Positions 56,015 through 64,000 of a stretch of 64,000 nucleotides of DNA are shown piece after piece. Each line of letters begins with the position of its first letter. Positions within the stretch are counted from its first letter, which is position 1. Below the pieces are notes generated by a model. It did not search any database. It was not told where the DNA came from and saw only the letters and a list, made by a program, of their open reading frames with translations. A program made the translations under genes and the position numbers. The stretch is taken from assembly GCA_027596075.1 (NCBI GenBank), contig JADGJC010000052.1:62001-126000 (forward strand). The letters are read 5' to 3'. The stretch comes from Rhizophlyctis rosea (lineage: Eukaryota > Chytridiomycota > Chytridiomycetes > Rhizophlyctidales > Rhizophlyctidaceae).

Positions 56015-58967
56015 AATACGATGTAATCATTGCCATAGGTTGGGATTTGAATACTTTTTCTTCTACACTGAAATGTGGATGATAAGATGTCACTGGGATG
56101 GCCTTGCCATGCAAATATATGCGGCATTTCTGGAGCTGTTTGAGTGGTTGCACAGCGTCGTCCTCAGTCCACGATCCCTGGTGGTGAAGACACACCATTT
56201 GAGAACCAAATTTCCGATCCAGGTGCATCTCGACACGTTGTTTGTTGCACATCCCCGCAATGATGCCGGCGGTATCACTCCAATACGATGGTGCAACTTT
56301 CCACCCACCAATATCACGCCTCCATTTGCATAACAACTGATCATCTGCCCAAATGATCTCTTCATGTTATGATACTCTTTTCCTTCATAACAGCCTCCGT
56401 GAGGTTCGACCAGTCCTGTTCTCGGCCCGCAAAAAGTTTCCAACTATTTTAAGTGATGTACGAGTATGAACTCCTCGTGCTTGGCACATCTCCATTCGCT
56501 GAGGCAACTTTAGCGGCGCCAGGTTTCCTAGGAAGATTGCCCAAGTTGCAGGTTGGAGTGGCGTGGATGGCGTACAGTATGTGGATCATTTTGTCTCGGC
56601 CAGTCCGTCAGGGGGTTTGAGGGCCCTGAGTGCTCATGTAGAGGGAGGTGGGCGAAGAGATTATGAGTGTGAAGTGGACACGAGTGCAGCAGATCGGCAT
56701 GAAAGGGTGGAGGAAAGTGGCGCAGGCTTCGATAGAAGGGTTTCAAGACGTGACCACGTTGTACTAACCATATGGCATTCATATTGTTCGAATAATGGTG
56801 AGATCTCAGTTTGTGGAGCGCCGTACTGTTGGCCTGAGAGGACGCACTGATGTTGACGCTGACCGATGAACGCATGCTAGTCAAACTGTGTCAGCATAAA
56901 ATGATCAGCTATGCACAACTTCAAAATCGATGCGAAGAGTACACACACATGGGATAGGTACATTGTCAGCGCACATGCCAGACATTAGCATTGTGTACAT
57001 TCCGAAGGCGCTGGTCATGGTCTGCAAATGGGAGAATCGTTTGCATGCGAGTCTTTGTCTTCACCGACGATGCCGGAACCCGCAGTCAAATTGCTAAAAA
57101 AACAAAAAGAAGGCAATGATTCCCTACTATACGACAGTTTGGGGCCGGTGCGCCTGCCAGTGGAAGTAGTGGAACTTGGTAGCGTTGGTTTGAGTGAAAG
57201 TTTTGATTCTCCGAACACATCACATAGACGTCAAAGGTTATGTGAAGCAAACAGCGAGATGCAATCATTGGAGCAAATACCTTCCAATCCGATGCAACAA
57301 CTTCGATATGTGTCCTAAAAAGGTTGGTATGATCAACAAGATCCTGTCATGCACAACCGGCAGGATTTCCCGCGGGTCGCCGTGGACTCCGTATGATCGT
57401 AAACTGTATTGAAAGAGGAAAAATTGGCCGGGATGGGATATGACATCGCTATGTCGCTACCTGTTACTGCGGTCCTCCATTTATTTGTAGTCATCACCAC
57501 CGCGACTAAGGCTATCTGCTGTGGCATTGCATTCTCAGAAGATTGATTTGACATATAACACAACATTCTCCCTGCCGGCATGAAACGGGGTGGCATTCGA
57601 GGGCGTTATGTGGTCTCCAACAGTTTGTTCAGCAAAGAGCACTGACCGATTCGCTGCCACTGGTTGAAAAAAGATCGCTTTCATATCATTGGTGATTGAA
57701 GTTCAGAAGCTCCAGCAGCCTCAAGGCATGAACTTCCCGAGGAGCTTCCTTTTGGATTACAAAACGCAACAATGTGGCGGACGCTATCTGAATCGCTGAC
57801 TCTGCAACCAGTCTTAGTTATGAGTAACGGGATGTGGAGTGCTTGATTCGTATCAACATTTAACCAGTGTAACTGGAACCCAGATATGATTTCTCTAGCT
57901 GCGACTCTGCCCACTCTGCTGCTCCTTTTTGCATCCATTTTAGGTACGATATTTAACAAATGAAAAATGTTTGACGTTACCAAAATGTACACATACGAGC
58001 TCACACGCTCACCGGCACGCCCAATGTGCCTCCTTAACGTCGTGGCGGGAAGAAAAGGAAAAAGATCACAGACAGTGGTGATGATAATCCGATTTGGCTA
58101 AGTTTTATCCCACGACGCAAATGGAAGTATCATGATTGTTTCTGGTTTCAATGGCACACACTCGATACAGAAGTTGGTTCAATTCCTCGACCACAATTGC
58201 TGGCTGATTGAAGTTCCAAGTTCGAGGGATAAAGTACTTACAGCAGCATGCTCGGCACATGGAAAACCATCAGCTCCATGTGGATAGGTCTCTTTCTGGT
58301 CGATGTGGTAAGGCGAAGGGATAAGCCGGAAGATGCTTGCGCATTATAAGTATTATAGAGTGCCAGAACTGAATCCGACTGCGTGAAGGCTGGTACAACA
58401 ATGAAGGTTCAGGGCAAAGAAGCCAAACAGGATGTCGTAACAGGAGCCCCGATAAGATGTACCGATGAGCAAATGTGGGCGCAGTGGTGTCAAATAGCTA
58501 AGACCCACAGAATTGTTCTCATCCCTCTAATTGTTTTACAGTGGAACAGTCATGACTGAACTCTGCATGTATTGCAGCTGAATACTCGATATTGGCTGGG
58601 GCACAAGACCAGTGCGACTGCCCTTTATAAACACTATGCGCCATCTGCTCATTCACAAGAATGTTCTTTGATTACAGTACTACTCAGGCGTTCAAGACGA
58701 TACCAGCCAACATACTCAGTACGGAAGCGGTAGGCCACTGGTAGGCCACTGGGTCAACTAGCGCAACAGTGCATCCAACACTCCGTCTGCTTACGTGAGC
58801 GAGGCTCCACCGGCACGTCTGACCAAGCGGACAAGGGAGTCTTCTCCGGGCTCTCCCAACACTCTGCTCACTTTCACACCACCACCCTCACACCACGACC
58901 TTCACTCATTCCCACGCCACCAAATTGTGAGCACTGAACTCCGTTTACCCTCAGCATCTATCTGGCA
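56015..58967. other. Gene-poor region
   Basis: Apart from the PARP-like fragment (56524-56800) no gene is supported. Frames at 57028-57318 and 57681-58004 show no family features. A GTAGGCCACTG duplication sits at 58729-58750, just before the next gene. Base composition is ordinary; no repeats of any length were noticed. Confidence 0.35.
56524..56800 (-). pseudogene. Decayed third copy of the PARP-like gene
   Basis: On the minus strand this segment aligns to the N-terminal half of copy A (about 54310-54530), with identical runs such as GGGTTTGAGGGCCC on the plus strand. It retains LYAIHATPTCNLG where copies A and B have LYAFHGT...NI. Upstream it keeps the spacing to the helical N-terminal part, but frames shift between blocks and nothing corresponding to the Tyr motif or C-terminal half is found. 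It is best read as a 5' fragment of a third gene. Confidence 0.6.
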
Positions 58968-61215
58968 ATGGAGTACTCTGACATACAGAAAATAAAGCGT
59001 CTACTGCGACAACTACGCGCAAAACTACATCCCCTCTCAACTGCTGCCCAGCCTCACCAACACCCCTCTTCATCCACCTCATCCCTCCCCACAAAAGCCA
59101 CCACAACCAAAGACTTCACCCTCCTCAAACCGCGTAGAAACAATGTAACCTTCAAGCAAACACGCGGTGGTGCAAGCAGACGTACAAATTCTGCGCTATC
59201 AGCACCGACAACATCCGCAGAAGCCCCAAAACTCACCAGAACAGCCTCCTCCACCGATTCCTACCCATCCACCCACAATCTCACAACCCCACTCCGGCGA
59301 CACGCCCTCTCACTACAGGACCACTTCAAAGACTGCATCCCGAGACTATGTGCTGGGTTGGACGCCGAAGGCTGTTCAGATTTCAGCTATTCTACCGGGC
59401 CGAACAGCAATCCTGGTAGTGCGGCTTCGTCAAGGGAAAGCAGTCCCATCATCTTCAATGATCTAGACGATAAGCGAGAAACAACACGCTCCGTACCGAG
59501 TCTGGCGACACTCGCGGCCTTTGCTTTGGGCAAGTCTGCACCAGACGTGACAAGTGATGCATATGAGGATGGCGGGGTGGAGCTTGAAGAGGAGTTTTAT
59601 GAGGAGATTCCTGAGTTTGCAAGAAGGTAAACGGGGACTGAGAAAGGGGATAGCCTGGGTTTGCACTTGGGGAGAGTGCACGCACTAATCTTTTTCGCGG
59701 CGTTCAACCACTCACACTCATTCCTACTTCAAACACATCAACAGCACCGTCCTGATCTCCCACATAACCCACCTTCTAACAACGCACATCCCCCACCCCT
59801 CAATCCTCCAAACCCACATCCAAACAACCCTCCGAAACTCCCTCCCCCTCCAAACTTACATCCTTCTCCTCCACCACCACTCCCTATCTCCGATCCGCCC
59901 AGCAAGTTCATACACCTGGTCCCTCAATTTTGCTACACAGATACATAAACGCCGGTCCTTCCTCGCGCATGTTGCGGACACGTTGACGGTTGCGGCGGCG
60001 GAGAGTGTTGGGTTTGGAGAGTTTGTGGGCGCTTTGGAAGGGGGGGAGGCGGGGGTTTTGTGTGTGGGGGTTTTCGAGGCTTTGGTTAGGGAGGGGTGGG
60101 AGGGGGAGGCGGGGAGTGTTAGGGAGAGGGTTGTGGGGTACGTGAAGAGAGGGCTTGGGCATTTTGTTGATAGGGGGTGTCAGGTTTCAGAATGGAAGGA
60201 AGAGTGGGGAGGGAGGAGGTGTCGGTGTCGGGATGGTATTGTTCGATTGTGTGAGGGGTTGGAAAGGGTCCGAGGTCTAGGTGAGGATGTCGAGTTAGGG
60301 ATTTTGGTAATAGGTGTCTTGGCTTTGTGCGAGAAAGCTGAGGTGGGGAGTGCGCAAAGCAAAACTGAACGCGATCAGTACCAACAAATCATACGCTCCC
60401 TCTCATCTTACTCACTCGAAACATGGCACCGTTTCTCTCTCACACCGTACTCGCTCAACGTACTATGGAAAGCCTCACAATCCTTACTCTCCAACGAATA
60501 CCACACAATCGCACTTCGACTGCTAGTCCTTCTCGTCAATCGGTGGGAGGAGTTTAGCGGGGAGGGGAGGGATGTGGTGTTGAGTTCGGGAGTTTCGAAG
60601 AAGAGGGTGGTGGATTTGGTTGCGGAGGTGCAGGAGGTTGTTGATCGGAGTGGGGGAGGTGCGGTGAAGGGACGAGGTGTAAGAGGTGGTGGTGAAGGGG
60701 AGGAGACTACGAAATGGCGGTATGAGGAGATGTTGGATTCGTATATTCTTGCTACGCCTGGGCCCGTTGGGGCTGTGTCAAGGGTTAGCGGTCGGACATC
60801 TCCACCCCCCGCGCCGGTGTTGGCAAGGGCGGGATCGGGACGTAATGAGGAAGGAAAGGGATTGACGTCTTCTCAACCGACGCGGTACGCACTTCGACAG
60901 CGGGGGTCGTCTGCGTCGTCGTCACCTTCTTCGTCACCGGAACGGGAACCGAAGCGACGAAAGGGTGGTTCTTTTGATATGCGGAATGTGAAGAGGAGGA
61001 GGGCGGGGGGTGGGAGGGTTGTTTATGAGTTTGGCAGTGAGGAGGAGGGGGAGGAGGGAGGGGATAGTGATGAGGATGGGGAGGGGAGGAAGGAGAACGT
61101 TGGTTGGAGTGGAAGAGGAGGAAAGGGAGGGGTGAAGAAAGTGGAGGTTGAGGGTGTTGTAATGAGGGTTGGAGAGCCGTTGCCGGTTACGGGGGTTGAT
61201 GAGTTGCTTTGGTGA
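58968..61215 (+). CDS. Unrecognised protein, possibly cyclin-like
   Basis: Two exons, 58968-59626 and 59745-61215, join in phase 2 to give 709 residues. The N-terminal ~215 residues are Ser/Thr/Pro-rich with a short helical start (MEYSDIQKIKRLLRQLRAKL). The second exon opens with STVLISHITHLLTTHIPHPS and LRNSLPLQTYILLLHHHSL, then LNFATQIHKRRSFLAHVADT. This helix pattern recalls a cyclin box but is too weak for a firm call. A second helical region contains NVLWKASQSLLSNEYHTIAL. The C-terminal third is basic and Ser-rich with a likely nuclear signal (REPKRRKGG, VKRRRAGGG) and an acidic run. Probably nuclear. The plus-strand frame at 59661-59948 is a shadow. Confidence 0.6.
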
Positions 61216-64000
61216 TGCGGTGTGTTTCATTTCACTTTTTTTGTAAATATCAAAGTATTGCTGTTTCTTGGCAGACGTATAATTCATTTGTTTGATGACT
61301 AACGTTGAAGAGTTCATCACAAAGCACTGCTTGAGGAGCTTGAAGTTGGCATGCACCACCCCATGACTTCCGGTTGGCTCTCACCATGCGTAGTTTCTTT
61401 GCCTCTTCTGAGGTTCCTTTCATGTCCGAAAGCTTCGTTGGGCTGATCATATTGGATGTGTTCGGGGGGGTTGCGCAATTTGTGAGACCGATGATCCAAG
61501 ACGCATGCCGTTTTCACGAACCTGGTGCATCCAATTCATTCCATTGGTTTCCGTTTCGCTCTTTTTCATGTTGCGCCCAGAAAAACACATTATGTTCAGA
61601 TCATCCGCCTATTTCTTTACAAGTGGAATATACCGTGACATAGCACTCTTCACTATTGTCTGTCGTCCATTCAAGTGCACATCGGGATCAGGCACATATC
61701 CGAGACCTCAGACTTCTCCCTTTTTGGTCTCCGCAAATGGTCATTGAGCCTGGAAGTGTCTCCGGCCTGTCTGACCGCATCGCATATCGCACACAGGTTG
61801 TCTCGGGGTCACTTTTTCCGCCATTCGCTGTGCTGCACCGCATATTCTCGTCTTCTTGTTGACTTTAGGAAATTGCATTGCGACCTTTGCAAGCATGCAA
61901 AAATGAAGTTATATTACATGACGGGGACGACTGGTTTGCTGGATGAATGCGGGCTTTCCGTCCTCCTTCGACTTCTTCAACGACCACGTCGGTCATTTCA
62001 ATCGAAACTGTTGGGAGAATCAAAGGGGTCTTCGAATGCACGGCTGGCTAGATGTTGTGGGTTGCAAATTTGCAGATAGGACGAAAAAAGAATCATTCGA
62101 CGTTCCTGTACCGACGACACAGGAAAGAGTGAATTCCTGATGTGTGCTTCTTTTGCGCGTATCAACCCTCGTTTCACGACCAACGTTTGACAAATTGCTC
62201 CTCTTCATGCAGCGGAGCTCGTTCACTGGAATTGAAATCAGTTTGAGGTTGGTGCACATTTCTTACTTTTCTTGGAGGATCTTGACATGGAGGATCAGAG
62301 GGCTGTGCGGAACTTGAATTGTCTATCCATCGAGGAGTGGACCGCACGACATACCCTACTTTCCCAAGACTTGTGACTGTATCAGATGACCGACCATGCC
62401 ATATCAATCATCCTTGCTTCTTGGATGGTTTGCGCATCTGAGCACGGAAATCTCGAGGTCCGCTGCTGTCTCCTTTTCTCTCCATTGGGATGGACCCATA
62501 TCTCCAGCGTGACAAGGTTTGCTGTATACTCCGCCCTCGCAGCATATTCTATCTCATTCAAGCCCGCCACCACACGTTTCAGTCCTGAAGAAGGGATAAC
62601 TACATGACCATGACAACGAATCTCGTCACTGTTGTCATCATCCCGGCTGCACATGAGCGCATCCATTGTTTGCAGCTATCACCAGGGATAAGTCAAATGG
62701 AGAACTTCTTCACACCTAGCTTGCCTAACCACATAGCGAATATCATTGATCAGAATTGATGGAGAGATCAAATAAGATACTGAACGCAAAGGCAAGTTTT
62801 CTGATCTTGCAAGAAGTGAGGTCATTGACCATGAATTGACTGGCTTTACTTGATACAATTGAGGGGTGACTTGGTGGCGCAATTGTTGTGGTTGATTTGG
62901 GTTGCATCATCGGTCTGTGCCCTCTTTCCCGTGTACCCGTTGCGCTGACATGACTTTGTCCAGGAGTTGTCATGATTCGAAACTTGTTTCGGAAAACTCA
63001 GTCTGTGTATGCGAAGGATACCTCTTTGTTTTCCTTCTGGTTGTGGAGCGCGATACTACAGCCACCCGGGCCTGGCACAAAATCCCGATGCTGGCAGGGG
63101 CCTACTAGCGCAGATGCTGTGGAAGATGGTGTCCCATAATTAGGTGGTGCCGACAGGTGCAGTGGGTGATAACTGAGTGCTCTGGCCGAAAACTGTGAGT
63201 ATGTACAGTGAGAATGAAGACCATCGTCAACCCTTTGCGAATTCATTGCTCTGATTGTTGGTTTCAGGACATGAAATCATCGGCTATCAAACATTCTCAA
63301 GCATCTATTTCCGTCTGAACCAAAACGAAAGTTGAATGAGGCGGGTCTGCTTTGACAATGATGGAGCGATCATCATTTTTGTCTCTTTTCAGGAAGTCTC
63401 AGATCGTGTAATGATGGTCCTGCTGTATGACCCCATCATGCATTGTCGCACCTTCTTGATGTTCCGTTCAGAGATTATGCAATATATGCGAAGTTGTGCA
63501 ACTTACAGAAAAGTGTCAGAAAAGCCCCCATCGTGCGGCAATTGCAGCTCCCAGTCGCCGTGCAGTCCGACTATTATAGGTGATGAAATCACTGATATAT
63601 GACCGCGGATAAGGACGCAAGCTCATTTGAAGTCTCACAGTCAACATGAATGAAAATGCATGTTCACTGAGGCAGCAATGCTTTTTGACCCCTTGATGGT
63701 ATTGGGCTATATGAACAGCGTGGAAATGCCAGGCAAAATGTTTCCGTTTGTCTACCCCAAAAGACAAAACCGTAAAAAATAACACAACTGCCATGGAGAA
63801 TAACGGGACTGCTGGATGGATGTCGTTAGCCAGACTCCGCTCCAGAATACACGGGATTGCTTTGATGCTCCATAGCTGAGACTACTCCATAGAGCTCTGC
63901 ACTGCAAACCTCATAAGAAGGTGAAGAGGAGTTTTGCGGACAAAAAGGCAAGCGGTGCGGAAAAACACTGGCAGTTTTGATATCCTCAGATCAAGGCAAG
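61216..64000. other. No convincing gene to the window end
   Basis: About 2.8 kb with many short frames on both strands (for example 61675-62079 plus and 62382-62666 minus), none with family features. The spacing of minus-strand frames between 62 and 62.7 kb could fit an intron-rich gene, but no join was convincing. No repeats were noticed. Confidence 0.35.

Noticed and set aside
1..64000. Transposons, CRISPR arrays, rRNA genes
   Set aside because: No transposase, integrase or reverse transcriptase motif, no regular spacer array and no rRNA-like sequence was seen on either strand.

Overview
The window is nuclear DNA of a fungus. Genes are protein-coding, mostly multi-exon, with short introns (about 55-100 bp) and GT-AG borders. 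The gene set is fungal: a GPI-anchored phospholipase B, PEX6, PIG-H, and a Cdc25-type RasGEF with SH3 and WW modules. RMC1, which budding yeasts lack, points to an early-diverging (chytrid-like) lineage. The taxonomic call is inference; no rRNA or other marker is present.

Left part (1-20.9 kb). A PIG-H gene is followed by two copies of a degenerate repeat family and then a 12-exon BRF1-like gene (BRF-A, 3780-6298). BRF-A carries an in-frame duplication of an exon-intron-exon block and ends inside a 30-bp minisatellite. An intronless D-2-hydroxyacid dehydrogenase and three more copies of the repeat family come next. Then a 21-exon gene (BRF-B, 11915-17196) reads as one phase-consistent splice chain. 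It encodes an unrecognised N-terminal domain shared with BRF-A, an SPX domain, a VTC polyphosphate-polymerase domain, a linker, and BRF1 cyclin repeats with a BRF1 C-terminal region. One missing base near 15409 breaks its frame. Neither BRF gene has the N-terminal zinc ribbon of TFIIIB BRF1. A joined phosphate/polyphosphate and Pol III factor architecture, next to a shorter paralogue, is the most unusual feature of the window. An RMC1 orthologue closes this part on the minus strand.

Middle part (22-41.6 kb). In order: secreted phospholipase B, a small 2H phosphoesterase, a BTB-like protein, an SH3-WW-RasGEF, a four-helix membrane protein, an F-box protein, a 2H phosphoesterase/RNA ligase fusion that looks like an RNA-repair enzyme, and an ankyrin-repeat protein.

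Right part (41.8-64 kb). PEX6, a PWWP-domain protein, and two unrecognised proteins. Between those two lies a head-to-head pair of PARP-like ADP-ribosyltransferase paralogues, with a third, decayed copy alongside. About 2.9 kb (56.0-59.0 kb) and 2.8 kb (61.2-64 kb) hold no convincing gene. No transposase, reverse transcriptase, CRISPR array, rRNA or confident tRNA was seen. Genes are independent units on both strands; nothing looks like an operon.
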